The notes below the pieces were generated by a model. That model searched no databases. It was not told the origin of the DNA and saw only the letters and a program-made list of their open reading frames with translations. DNA of 64,000 nt from Diplosphaera chodatii (lineage: Eukaryota > Chlorophyta > Trebouxiophyceae > Prasiolales > Stichococcaceae): the NCBI GenBank assembly GCA_032358165.1, contig JAALGY010000054.1:1426001-1490000 (forward strand). Reading direction: 5' to 3'. Shown one piece after another: positions 23,304 to 34,900 of this stretch (position 1 is the first letter of the stretch; every line of letters starts with the position of its first letter). Made by a program: the position numbers and the translations under genes.

Positions 23304-23825
23304 TGCAAGCAGTCGTGAAGCACTCAAATGCTGTCATCACCTAGCCTTGATGTGAAAGTGAATGTGAAATCGTGGCTCCGTGTTCTGTTACTCGGATGCG
23401 ACCTGTAGAACAACGCTCGTTTCTGACCTGTGACTTTTGCAAGGGATCTTCTGTCCTTGGTTTTCCCAGAACAACTGCTATGTTGCTGGGTTTGGGCATC
23501 GGGATCTGCGTGGTTTCTTGCCGGCGATTGCCGCTCTGAATTGCAACACCATGATGTGAGCAGAGGCGCTGTTAGGAAGAGTGGCAACATCATGATGCTG
23601 CCAAGAATGCCGATCCAATGCAAGTTCGCTTGCCACGCACACTGTGCACGCCTGCTTACTTGCAATCAATAGATGACCAGCAGTGGGCCAGGTGGTCGTT
23701 TCTTGGCAGGTGCACCGACCTATCGGCAGCTAGATCCGAGCACGGTGGTGCTGCTGGACACCGTCTTCCATTACCGCAAAACCACAGGATGGTCGCCCTC
23801 TGCAGGCCCGCGCTCCCTGATGACC
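23304..23825. other. Convergent intergenic region
   Basis: About 520 bp between the 3' ends of the unrecognised plus-strand gene and EMC3. Short ORFs only, no motif or splice-supported exon seen; taken as 3' UTRs and spacer. Confidence 0.35.
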
Positions 23826-25360
23826 TCATAGCCGGCTTTGCAGCAGCTTGGCCGCATCTGCTTCCGCTGTTGCCAGCCTGCTCTTCCACTCCGTCTGCAG
23901 GCAGCCACCACGATACTGTCAGGTGGGTGTGGTGCAGGACAGTGGTCCCCGTGCAGCCTCATCCTGTATCGCAATTTTATCAACAGGCAGAAACAGCTTG
24001 GCTCTTACCATTTCAAGAGCCTGCCGCTCGCTGGCGAAGGCCTTGTTGACATCCATCATCTGAGCGCCACTCATGGCTGCCATCTGCTGCTTGTACACCT
24101 GCGAGTCGTCGATGGTCTCTTCCCTGCACATGCCAAGGGCTCAGGCATCAGGCTTGCAGGCGTGGCAGCATGCACCGGATTGCACCGCACATCCTGGTGC
24201 CCCCGGCCACGCAGGATTGCTGACTATGTGGCCATGTGCTCACCTGAAGACCAGCATGAAGACGCCGCGCAGGCCAAACAGCAGCAGGATGTAGAAGGAG
24301 AGCGAGGTGAAGTACGTCACATCCAGCGCTGGCAGCTCGATGCCGCGTTGCAGCATGGGCCTGAAGGACGGGCTGAGCTGGAACGGCACCTGCGGCGGCA
24401 GCACACCCATGTGTTGCCATTCGGCAGGACTCCTGAGTTTTCCCAGTGATAAACTGCCAGCAGGTGGTTGCCGATGCTTCAGACCACCATTTGTGCTGCG
24501 CATCACCTTGCCTAGGATGAACCCGGCAAAGAAGTAGTTCACAAACATACCCATTGCAATCTGCGGGCCACAAAGAAACAGTTGAAATTGTTGCAGTTGA
24601 TGTCAGTGCAGACTACACACTGTTGCAGCATATCACGAACCAGTGTAAAATCACGAGCAAGCATGCAACTCAGCAACACCTGTGGCAGGAAGCCGGTGAT
24701 GTTGCCCTTCATCATGTTCATCATCATGTCAGGGTTGCTCATCATCATCTCCTGTGGTGTCGGCGCCTCCGACCTCTGGTTGAACACCCCCAGCTCCTGT
24801 AGGATTTGAGGTCAATCAGTCAGCCTCAGCCATGGAGTATCCCAGACGTTCACCAGTTCGCGAGACGACATCCCACGCGTGCATGTTCCGCTAATTCCCA
24901 GCTCGCCTTGTTGGTGAAGTAGTGGCGGCGCTCACGGAATGCCGACTCTGGCAGGTATCCGAGGTTGCCGCGCAGCAGCTGCGACCGCACCAGTTGCTGC
25001 TTTTCGGCAAGCTCCTTCGGATCCTTTGTCGGCGGCGGGCTGCTGGCCATCAGCTGCAGTCACCCAGCCAGAGAACATTAGCCAGCAACTACAGGACTCA
25101 CTGGCAACACTCTACTTTGCTCGCAAGAACTTCGGCATTGATCATACGACCCATCAGCCCACCTTTGTGATGTACTGCCTCAGAACCATCATAAGCACTA
25201 CGGACTGTGTGAGGGGCACCAACACCCAGTCCCGCACCGCTGCGTTTGCATACATGAAGCAGCACGTCAGTCATCCTGTAACAGCATTACGCGGCATCAG
25301 CAGTGGTTACAGCTGAACTCAACTGGACCCACCTGCATCCAGCACCAGGTCGTGCGACAT
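23826..25360 (-). CDS. EMC3: ER membrane protein complex subunit 3
   Basis: EMC3 is the YidC/Oxa1-superfamily core of the EMC insertase, which places tail-anchored and multipass proteins into the ER membrane. The ATG at 25360 opens MSHDLVLDA, joined in phase to AVRDWVLVPLTQSVVLMM and VLRQYITK (25240-25165). Next are MASSPPPTKDPKELAEKQQL, RSQLLRGNLGYLPESAFRER, then RSEAPTPQEMMMSNPDMMM and MMKGNITGFLPQ. The membrane core follows: IAMGMFVNYFFAGFILGK, SPSFRPMLQRGIELPALDV and LLLFGLRGVFMLVFR. Then come DDSQVYKQQMAAMSGAQMM and a last exon TEWKSRLATAEADAAKLLQS ending at 23826. The order and three-helix layout match EMC3, and the length of about 250 residues is normal. Confidence 0.93.
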
Positions 25361-26063
25361 CTCCACGACAACAGTCCTGCGGTCTGTGCAGTCTGGGGCG
25401 TGCTTGACAGCTTGCGGCGCAGAACCCTTTGCCCTCCAGATGCACACCCGTGAGATCTGATCGCAGGCGTCAGTGGACGACGTGCAAGCCTCCAACACTC
25501 AGAGGCAATGCTGACATTGGACCTCTATGTCCAGCCGGGCTAGCACGGTGTGGAGCTGAAGAGTAAATGTTGACAGATTGACAACCTGTGCAGCAACCGC
25601 TGAACTCCCCTACAGCTCGACGACCTGACTGTCGACCAGCAGAGATTGATGTTCTGGGTGCATGCTGCCACTGTGCAACATTCACCTAACATGCAAGAAA
25701 GCCGCGATCTTGGTGCACGTGCTCGCGCGCACGTGCACTGGACATCTTCGCAGATCGTCAGAGCTTTCAATGCGACCCTGTGCACACCTCGACGATTGAT
25801 CAGGACGTGTAAGCGGCAATAGCGGAGCTGGCTGTCGTGCTGAGCCAGAAGCATCACGGCAAGATAGTTGATTCTTGAAGGATTTGTTTCGTACACCCTT
25901 GATCCATGCACAGCAAGACACACCAGCACCTTGGTATGTCATACACCCGCAGAAGATGTAGGGCAGCCTTGATATGTCGGTGTGCACTTGCACCTCGGAC
26001 GTGCTGACATGCATGTCAGGACACAGCACCGCTTGACCTGACCGCCGGCGACACGCTGAGCAC
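25361..26063. promoter_or_regulatory. Divergent intergenic region (EMC3 / MATE)
   Basis: About 700 bp between outward-facing start codons. No supported exon on either strand; probably both promoters and leaders. Confidence 0.4.
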
Positions 26064-29000
26064 ATGTCCGGTGTGTCAGGGGGCCTAGTTGAGCCAATGG
26101 GGCTGCAGAGCCTGTTGGTGAATGACATTCGCCCCAATGTGCTGCTGCCGCAGCGACTGGCGCACAGCAGCCCAGTGTCAGATGCTCCACTGGAGGCAGG
26201 GCTCCTTGGCACGGACTCCTCAGACAGCGACTCCGGCCCACCATTCCTACAGGTGAGGTGCCGTAGCATCAGCCTGCACACCAAACCTACCGATTTTTCT
26301 CTGTAGGCAGCAAGAGATGCAAAACATGCCTCACCTTCCTGTGCTCCTGGAACAACCAGGACAGACTGGTGGACTCCGAGGACTACAGCAGCAGCGGCGC
26401 GAAGCTGACATGGCGCTTGATCAACAAGGTGACTGTGCCCTAATTCCTAGGCGACCAGCTGCATCCCACACGCCACGTGTGCCTCCTCATCACCATGGAA
26501 TCCCCTGCATTGCCACAGGAAGTCCAGAAGCAGGCAAAGATGAGTGCGCCGCTGGCAGCAGACCTCGTCCTGACCCACAGCCTCACCCTCATCAGCCTGG
26601 CGTGGGTGGCCCAGCTGGGCACGCAGCCGCTGGCCGCCGCAGCCCTCGCTGCTGCCTGCTACACAATGCTGGGCCGCCTGATCATCAGCGGCCTGTGCGG
26701 AGCTCTCGACACCCAAGCAGCGCAGGTACTGGAAGTGGCTCAGAAGACAACGCTCCTGTAGAGCTTGCACATGCGATCCACTGCTGCGTTCAGGCAGTAG
26801 CAGTCAGCGAAGCTGTTCTTCTGCAATTTGTTGTCTAATCGCAGTGTCTGTTCCTCCCTGCCCAGGCATATGGTGCTGGCGATGTGGAGTCTCTCCCCAT
26901 CATCCTGCAGCGCTCGGTGTACTTTTGCCTGCTGCACTGCGTGCCGCTCACGGCGCTGCTGCTGGTCACGCCAGCTATCCTCAGTGCCATTGGTGGGTCA
27001 CACATCTTCAGACTCCCGCAGTGACTGCGGTGCCTAATTCGGTATCACAGCTTCTCCTTGGACCTTGACTGGAACGCATCGATGCCTGGTCCCAATAGAG
27101 CCTACCTGTCAAAGCCTCGCTCTGCAGGTGTGGAACCCGTGTTGTGCACGATGGCTACGCCATACCTCTGGGTCCTGATCCCGCGCCTGTGGATCGAGGC
27201 GTTCAACAGGTGCGCTACACACAAGGCATGTAATGCTGATACGGCATTTGCCGCGGTGATGTCAACAGCAGCTCTTGTGGTGGCACATGCTGATGGAGTG
27301 TTGCAACTGTTCAGGCCAGTGTACGGGTGTTTACTGGCACAGCGCATCGTTGCGCCCCAGTTCGGCATCACTTTCGTTGTGACCGCCCTGCATGTTGGCA
27401 TCTGCTATCTACTGATCTATCAGGCGCAGGTGATTTATCATGAACATGCTTGAACGAGCACCTGCAGCACTGCTGATGCATACTATTGCTGTTCCCAATC
27501 CAAACATGTTTCGACGCGCATTTCTAAGCTCACATCGCTGCCACAAGTGCAGCTGGGCTACATTGGGGGAGCCGTGGCCATGGTGATTGCCTCAGTCACC
27601 AACATCGTGCTGACTGTGGCGTATGTGCTGGTGTACAAGCTGGTGCCACGCACCTGGGGCCGCCCCACCACGGAAGCCTTCAAGGTGCTGCATCCCACAG
27701 TTCAGCCACGGGGCCGTTCACCTTCTGTATCAACACCTTGTACTGTGCTGGTCTGTCCACACTCCGGTTGCTGAAGGCCCTGATGTTATCATGGCATTCA
27801 TCCCTCCACATGACGTCCTCATTGGGGGTGTAGGAGTGGCGACCATTTGCCATGCTGGCTTGGGCGTCATGCGCCATGAAGATCTTAGAGGCCTGGAGTG
27901 CGGGCATCACCATCCTGCTGTCGGGACTGCTGCCCGAGCCAGAGATTGCGGTCGCTAGCTTGACGGTCGCGTCAGACCTTTACAGTGTGCTGTCGATGGC
28001 ATTCCTGGCTGGCGGCATGGCGGCATGCGCCAGGTGCCACATTGCTCTACACATTCTGTCACCCTCCATACCTAGGTGGTTCGTCCAGTTTGGCTTGTGG
28101 CCAATGTGAACATTACGGCTTGCTTGCTGTGGTGCCTGTCGACTTCGTGCGGACCAATCCTGGCAATGCTGCAGGGTGGGTGCGGCGCTGGGGGCAGGGC
28201 AGGCACTCAGTGCACGGCTGGCGGCGCGCGCCTCACTGATGGCTGTGCCGGTCGTCTGGGTAGTCGTTGCAGCCTTCCTGCTGGAGCCCAACAGCCAGAA
28301 GTTTATCTTGTGGCTGTTCACAAAGGCAAGGCTGCGCACCCATCCATGTCTGGCAATTCATGGAACAGCGCTCCCTGCAAGCCTGCTGTGTGTCATCTGC
28401 CAGTCCTTCACCAGCTCAGATCCTGCTTCGCAGGGTGACGACGTCGAGTTGGTGAATCGGCTGCGGCACCTGCTCGACCTTGTGGTCGTCTTGGTGCTAC
28501 TGACTGGACTGCAGGCGATCCTGGCTGGCATCATTGCGGTGCGCCCGACAGCGCTGCATCATCGGCGAGCAGACCGCTGCAACAATGCGTGTTGCATGGT
28601 CGGCGTCCTGACAAAGCGCATGTGCGGGGTGCACCACGCGTCCACTTGCCGTTGCAGGGCACTGCCAAGCAGGCAAAGGGCGCCGCCGCAAACCTTGTGG
28701 CCTTTTGGCTTGTGGGCCTGCCTCTTGGTGCGCTTGCATACCCTGCAGAAGGTCGAGTACTTTGGACGTCTGCTCATCTCCATTTAGTGCTTCCACACAA
28801 CGTTTTGCTGACTCTGCAGGAGCCTACCTCGCGTTTGGCGACCCCGGTCGAGGGTGGGGCGTGGAAGGCCTGCTCGGTGGCCTGATGGTCGGGCCATTCA
28901 TCCAGGTGCAAGCCACCCTGTATTGGTACCTCCTGACCACTGTGCGTGCTGACGAGCTCCTTGCGTGCTGATTGGCTGACAAATGGCTGTATGCTGTTGC

Positions 29001-29229
29001 AGACTATTTGGTATGGTGTCGTGGTGGTGCGTCTCCTATCGGTGTCTGGCTTTGTGGTCTTTCGAACATGCATTCCTGCTCGGCCATGCTAGCTCCCTGT
29101 GCAAATTGATACCTGCTGCATCACTCACATGTGTCACCTGGTGACTGTCATGTTTTCAACCTGTAGATGCGCCTGAACTGGAAGAGCGAGGCATTCACAG
29201 CTTGGAACAGAACGAGCCTGGGGCGCTGA
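26064..29229 (+). CDS. MATE-family multidrug/organic-acid transporter
   Basis: MATE carriers are 12-helix antiporters that export organic cations or acids using H+ or Na+ gradients. About 14 exons run from the ATG at 26064 to the stop at 29229. The cytosolic N-tail is Ser/Asp-rich (LLGTDSSDSDSGP). Recognisable segments in order: LTWRLINK, EVQKQAKMSAPLAADLVLTH, LAWVAQLGTQPLAAAALA, LIISGLCGALDTQAAQAYGAG (the DT-x-x-x-QA-x-GA signature), YFCLLHCVPLTALLL, YLWVLIPRLWIEAFNR, FGITFVVTALHVGICYLL, LGYIGGAVAMVIASVTNIVL, ILEAWSAGITILLSGLLPEP, RVANELGAGQ (after splicing), VVWVVVAAFLL, LVVVLVLLTGLQAILAG, NLVAFWLVGLPLGALAYP and WGVEGLLGGLMVGPF, ending MRLNWKSEAF. This is a eukaryotic plant-type MATE. Substrate and membrane are unknown. 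Confidence 0.92.
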
Positions 29230-29919
29230 GATGTTGGCATCCGATTGCAAAGCAGATGCCGACCCTAAAGGCCCTTTGCAAATTTGCCGAGTGCGAGGCA
29301 AAGTTTGATGAAACATCTGGCATGATAATATGCACTTTCGTTGCCTGCTTGCTGATTGCAGACAAATTTGGTTTGGCACGAGTGTGATGTGCATGGGCGA
29401 CGGCCAGGAATACTTTCTGTTAGCGTCACTCGGCTTGGGTTTATTTTGGCATGAAGGCAACATTGGGGAGCAGCCAGTTTTGTTTGCCTTTTACGCCTGT
29501 TAATCGTACTGACGGTGTGGCCGTGCATGTTGCCATACTTCACCACAGTCGCGTCAGGAGTAACGTACGGCACCGGCGACCTGCATACCAACAAAATCCA
29601 CCGCAGACGGACCAAGTTTGTGGATGTGCACCGACCCGTCTCAACATAATTGGATCACGGTCGCCCATCGGTACTGTGTATGATGAGCGCCTGTCAGGCT
29701 CGCTGTACGATAGATGGCTCCTGTTGTGAAGTGAAGGTTGCACTGACGACTGAACAGCCACATGTGTACTGCATCTGTACTGCGATGCTGATGACTCTAG
29801 TGTATGCATGCGTAAGAGACGGCATGAGGACGGGCTGACAAAACAGCAGACGCACTTGTGAGAGCCATGTCGTGATCGCTGGCTTGCAGCCCGCAGTGGC
29901 CTGGATCCAACCGCTGCCC
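29230..29919. other. Intergenic region between MATE and MAK32-like genes
   Basis: About 690 bp, tandem orientation. Short ORFs without splice support; expected to hold the MATE 3' UTR and the promoter of the pfkB gene. Confidence 0.35.
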
Positions 29920-31741
29920 ATGGCCATGGCCATGCAGATGCGCATGTCGCAGCCATGCCGCAGCACCTGCAGCCTGCTGGCCGTCGTGCCACAGATCTGT
30001 CAGCTGCCCCGACCGCCATGGCCTGCAAACCATACATTCTTGCGGACAGAGCTCTCGATGGCCACAGCAGCGCAGTCAATGCCGGTTGCTACTCCTGCAG
30101 ATGATGCGCTCGGATGTGTGTGCTTCACGGTGATCATTGATGACATTGTGTTCCCGGACGGCAAGACCCTGATGGGAGCTCTTGGTGGCGGAGGTGCACA
30201 GCTGCATGTGTGGCAGCTCTGTACATTTCGATGCCTTTCAACAGCCTTCTCGCCGGGCTCAACATGCAAGGCGTCGGCTGACCCCCAGCTCTTTCACATG
30301 CAGGATCACAGTCGCTGTTTGGCTACCAGCTGTATCACGAGCAGCGCAAGCAAGTTGGGCTTGCTGCAGGCATCGGCCCTGACTTTCCGCCATCCTGCAA
30401 GGTTTGTGCAAGGTTTGTGCAACATATTGGCGTCTGATGAGCCAGCGACAGCCGGTCAGAGCATACCACCTCGAAGTTGGGCGCACGCGAGCGACAGGTC
30501 AAGTGCTTCGCAGGAATGGCTAGAGGCGTTGAACGTCGATACCTCAGGCCTGCTGCTGACAGACGGTGTGCGGACACCGCGTGCATGGCAGATACTGGAG
30601 GACGATGGACGCCGCACCCAAGTACGCTTCCATGCAGGGTTTGCACAATGTTTGGTTGCTTGTGTCGCAGGCTAGCCAAGATCCTGCGCATGGGCTGCTC
30701 ATATCATGCCATGACGTAGTCCGCAGGCTGACGAGTGATGGACCTGTGGCGGCCAGGTCTGGCGCACAGAGTTCACCACAGAGCAGCGCGACGCAGTGCT
30801 GCGGCCGCCGCTGGCCGTGCTGCCGCCACGCTTTGCAGCAGCGCGCAGCTACCACATCGGCGTGCACCCCAATGCGCCGCCCATGGAGCTGCTGCACCAG
30901 CTGCGGGCAGCAGTGGACCTTCATCCAGATGGTGCCATTGCTTCCTGTACTCGGCTATGTTGACATCAGGGCACTATACACCAATCGGATGCAGTGGGCA
31001 CCTGATGACCTGGGGGCATGCTGCGGTGGGTCCCAAGCAGCATGGCCCCAGCTTGACTGCCCCCTCATGCTTCCGCTTGTGATGCCGTGCAGGCATGCTG
31101 TCTGTGGAGCCCTTCACCAGCGCACAGTCCAGGCCGTCTGCTGCAGAGCTGCGGATGCTGCTGCAGCTCTGCACAGTCTTCTCGCCAAACGTCGTTGAGG
31201 CAGAAAGCCTGGTCGGGTCGGGAACCCCGCCTCAGGTATGGGTTGATATATTCCTATGTCTGATCAATGCCAAGGCTCTACGAGGTTGCACAGCTGCGTC
31301 AAACAGTGTCTGTGCAGCATCGTTGAGCACGTGCCAAAGTGCTGTGATGTCAGCCTTCGTTTGCTTGCCTCGACTATTGTTTCGACGTGATTGCAGCTAC
31401 TCAGTCGCCTGCACGAGCTGGGCGCGCAGTTCGTGTCACTGCGCTGCGGCGCAGACGGCGCGTGGGTCTCACAGAGGGGCGGCAGCGCCTACGCAGTGCC
31501 AGCGGTACCTGCAACCAAGGTCGTGGATCCCACTGGCTGTGGTAACGCCTTCTGCGGCGGCTTCCTCGCAGCACTGCAAGCCGGTGAACCCTTGGAGGCT
31601 GCAGCTCGTTGGGGATGTGTAGCAGCCAGCTTCTTGGCGAACTGCCAAGCGGTGCCAGATCGCTTCCCAGCAGAGCTGAGGCTAGAGGCGGCGGAACGAT
31701 TGCACAGATTGAGACCGTTGACAAGACAAATAACTTTGTGA
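29920..31741 (+). CDS. pfkB-family carbohydrate kinase-like protein, MAK32 type
   Basis: Exons: N-terminal FTVIIDDIVFPDGKTLMGAL followed by the GGGGAQ glycine turn (30110-30199), LFGYQLYHEQRKQVGLAAGI, WLEALNVDTSGLLLTD and TPRAWQILEDDGRRTQ, VLPPRFAAARSYHIGVHP, MLSVEPFTSAQSRPSA and CTVFSPNVVEAESLVG, and a long last exon (31394-31741) with RCGADGAWVSQRGG, VDPTGCGNAFCGGFLAAL and AARWGCVAASF. The vEPf, SPN-x-x-E and DPTG-x-GN motifs are those of the MAK32 branch rather than sugar kinases of known substrate. The normal GAGD active-site motif reads GCGN here, so kinase activity is doubtful. Six ATGs cluster near the start; 29920 is the first and 30058 an alternative. Family assignment is high confidence, function unknown. 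Confidence 0.85.
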
Positions 31742-31910
31742 TCAACACACACGCCAGTTCGCACCGCTTCACTGTCGCACATCAGCACCGCCCTGGCCAA
31801 CATCTCACATGCTGTGCTGGCATGTACCGCTGCCGCATCCAGCAGGTACAATGTTTGCTTTGGATACCATCAACAGTTGGTGCATTACTGGCACAGTACG
31901 CGGCAGCACA

Positions 31911-34900
31911 ATGGAGGAGAATATCAACGCATCTTCGCTGGTGGCACGCGTACACAAGACATCTCTGCCCCTGGAAGAGTGAGCATGCAGCCCTCACACA
32001 GCCATGCAAACCTGCATGCTACCATGCTGCACATGCGCCTGGCGCATTATGTGACGTGCAGTACAGGTGTGTATCAACGCATATGAATCAGGTGCTATGC
32101 GATCTTGACATCTTGGCAAGTGCACATGCTGCAGGCGGCTGAAGGCGGCATGCGTGGCGGCTGAGCAGCTGACGACCGCGGCCTATCAGGAAGAAGAAGC
32201 GCAGGCTACAGCACAGCGTCCAGCAGCCTCGCACAGCGTGAAATCAGATGCAGCATGCGATGCTCAGCAGACCAGGCAGCCAGCTGCCGATGGCGCTGCG
32301 TCTGGTAATGCGGTGCACCTGCCAGCCCGCATCAGAGTGCGCTACCTGGAGCTGCTGCTCGAATGGGCCATTTACGTCGCCGCGAAAGGCGCAAGAGCCC
32401 AGGGCTCAGGAGCAACAGGCGTGAAAGGACTCAGCAACAAGAAGGCCGCCGAGAAGCAGGAGCGCATCAGCCATGCCGGCACTGACACGTCGGCAGCAGT
32501 TATGCACACACACCATGATGCTCGACTGTGGCGGCTGCTGCGGCGGCTGCTGGGAGCGGGCGCTCCGTGTGGTGGCGTGGCGCTGTCGGAGACGCTGCTG
32601 CCGGCGCTGACTGCAGCCGTGGCCGATCTGCCGGACCATGTAGCAGGTGCAAACTGACTTGGGACATGCCTGTGGGGCATGATCGTTCAGCAGCTTGCAC
32701 GTCAGGAGGATGCATACAGCAACGCTACCGGGTGCGTGTGCAGGCATGGTGCAAGTGCCCTTGAAAGTGCTGCAATGCCTGTGACCAACGCCACGGTGAC
32801 GTTCCGACGTGGCAGGTGAAGTGGCGCCTCTGCTGCTGGATGTGCTCCGGCTGCTCATGTCCGGATATCGCCATGCCTTCCGGCCCAGCCTGGAGCACGT
32901 GGCCGCACTCGTCACGGTCCTGTTGCCCGGCACTGATTGTGGAACGGCGCCGTCGGCTGCACGATGTGGGCTGGTGGGGCAGGAGTTCACATGCCAGGCG
33001 CTGCGGCTGCTGAGGGTGAGCTGTGAGGCGCTGCCGCCATGCTCCCTTCATTGATTTCCTCATGTAGTCGCCTTTGCCCACAGTAGGTGTCGTGGGTTTC
33101 TCATTGCGTACACATCTCTGACCCTGCACCCCTCAAGTGCAGGGGGTGGTGGTTGCACACCCGGTGCCAAAGAAGGCATTTGCTGCAGTCGCCAGCGACA
33201 AGCTGCTGCTGCCGCTGCTGCGATGTGCATTTCCGACAGCACCTGCGTCAGCAGCACTGGCTTCGGTTGCAGCAGCTCAGTCGAAGGAAGCCAGCAGCCT
33301 CTTGCAGGCGGCCCTGTTCCACAGCTGTCACGTACCAGGCGGGCCATCCATTCGAAATTACTGCTGCACAACGTCTGTGGGCACTTCTCATCGACTGCCA
33401 GGCCTGTTGGGTCACTGTTCCTTCCAAATCAGATGCCTTGCCAGTTGCAGGGTTGAGCACAGCAGCTGCTGCCCGTTGGAAAGCAGCTCAGGCAAGCAGT
33501 GCCTCAGCTGCCGCGCAAAAGCCAGACAGCACAGCGACAGACCTACCAGCAGGGCAGCCTGGTACTGTTGAGCCGCCCAAGACAAAGGCCGCCACTGTGC
33601 AAGACTACCATCGGCTGCTCTTCGACACTCTGGCAGCACCGCTCGCAGCTGGAGCTGCAGCCAGCAACAGCAGGGCGCCAGCATCGCACGCAGTGCTGCA
33701 GGGCATGCCCTGGCTGCTGGCCACCTTCTGCGCCTCGCTGCACAGCACCCACCGGCAGATTCCTCCTCAAGGTAGCCCAGACGCCATGCTGCACAGCTTC
33801 AAGGTTGCCTCATACGACACCTGGCTTCATCAGTGCACACCCCCCGTACGCCAGCATGTGCAGGCTGCTCATCGGCTTTTGCATACTACAATCAGGTGGA
33901 GAGAGCACAGACAGCGCGCCTGCGCCGCCCAAGCAGCCGTTGGCTGTGGGCTTTCAGTTCTTTGCCAGCCTGGCGCTGCCGCTGCTGGCGGCGCTGCAGC
34001 GGCCTGCCGCACCAGCTGACAGCCTGGCGGGCGAGCACAGGAAAGCGAAACGCAGGCGAAAGAGCTACGATGCGGCAGCAGACGGCTCACAACATCAGTC
34101 TGGGACCACGAGCCTTGCATGGGCGGATGTTGCCAGGTCGGTACCCAGATGTGCCACTCGTTCTGGCTGGGCTCTGGTGGCCTGTGCATGAGCATCAAGT
34201 TTGCCATGCATTGCACCTTGTATCGACAGGCCTGTACTGCAGACAGTCGCTGACACTGCATCGTGAGCACACCGTGTGTGCAGGGGCGCAGCGGCGCTGC
34301 TGACGTGCGCGCGGGCCGGCGGTGTGTACCGCCCCACTGCAAACGCTGAGGGAAGCCACAGGGCGCTGCTCGCCTCGCTGGCGTCTGCTGCAGTCGCCCA
34401 TCATCATGCCCAGGTGCCGCACGAATGACAAGCGTTTGGATACAGGCTGCATGTTTGCACACAGACATGAGGTGGCAGGACGGACATCTGAGGATTGTGG
34501 CGACAAGACCCAACTCGAATGTGGTCCCGCTTGCAGGATGCCGCAGCTGCTGCAGAGCTCCTGGGTGCGGTGCTGGCCCTGGACCACCAGGCGCTGCCGC
34601 CGCTGCCCTCCGTCTGGCACCTCGTGTCGACCGCTGCATCCAGCTTGGGAGGCGCAGGCGCGCGCTCGGCCCTGGCCACATCTGCATGCGCGCTGTGCTG
34701 AAGCTGGCACGTCCGAAATGAAGGTGAAACCTCATGCCGACTGCATTCGGACTGCTGCGCTGCGCTGCATGCAGGGTCTGATGCGCGGGTTGTCACACCG
34801 GCCTGCCGGCTGGCAGCGCAGCTGGTGTCGGCGTGGGGTGAGCTGCGGCAGCTGGAGGCGCTGCTGGCGTCGTTGCGGACCGCGGTCGTGGCGGGACCAC

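Noticed and set aside
30394..30420. Tandem GGTTTGTGCAA repeat
   Set aside because: Only two copies, in an intron of the pfkB gene; chance or slippage is enough.
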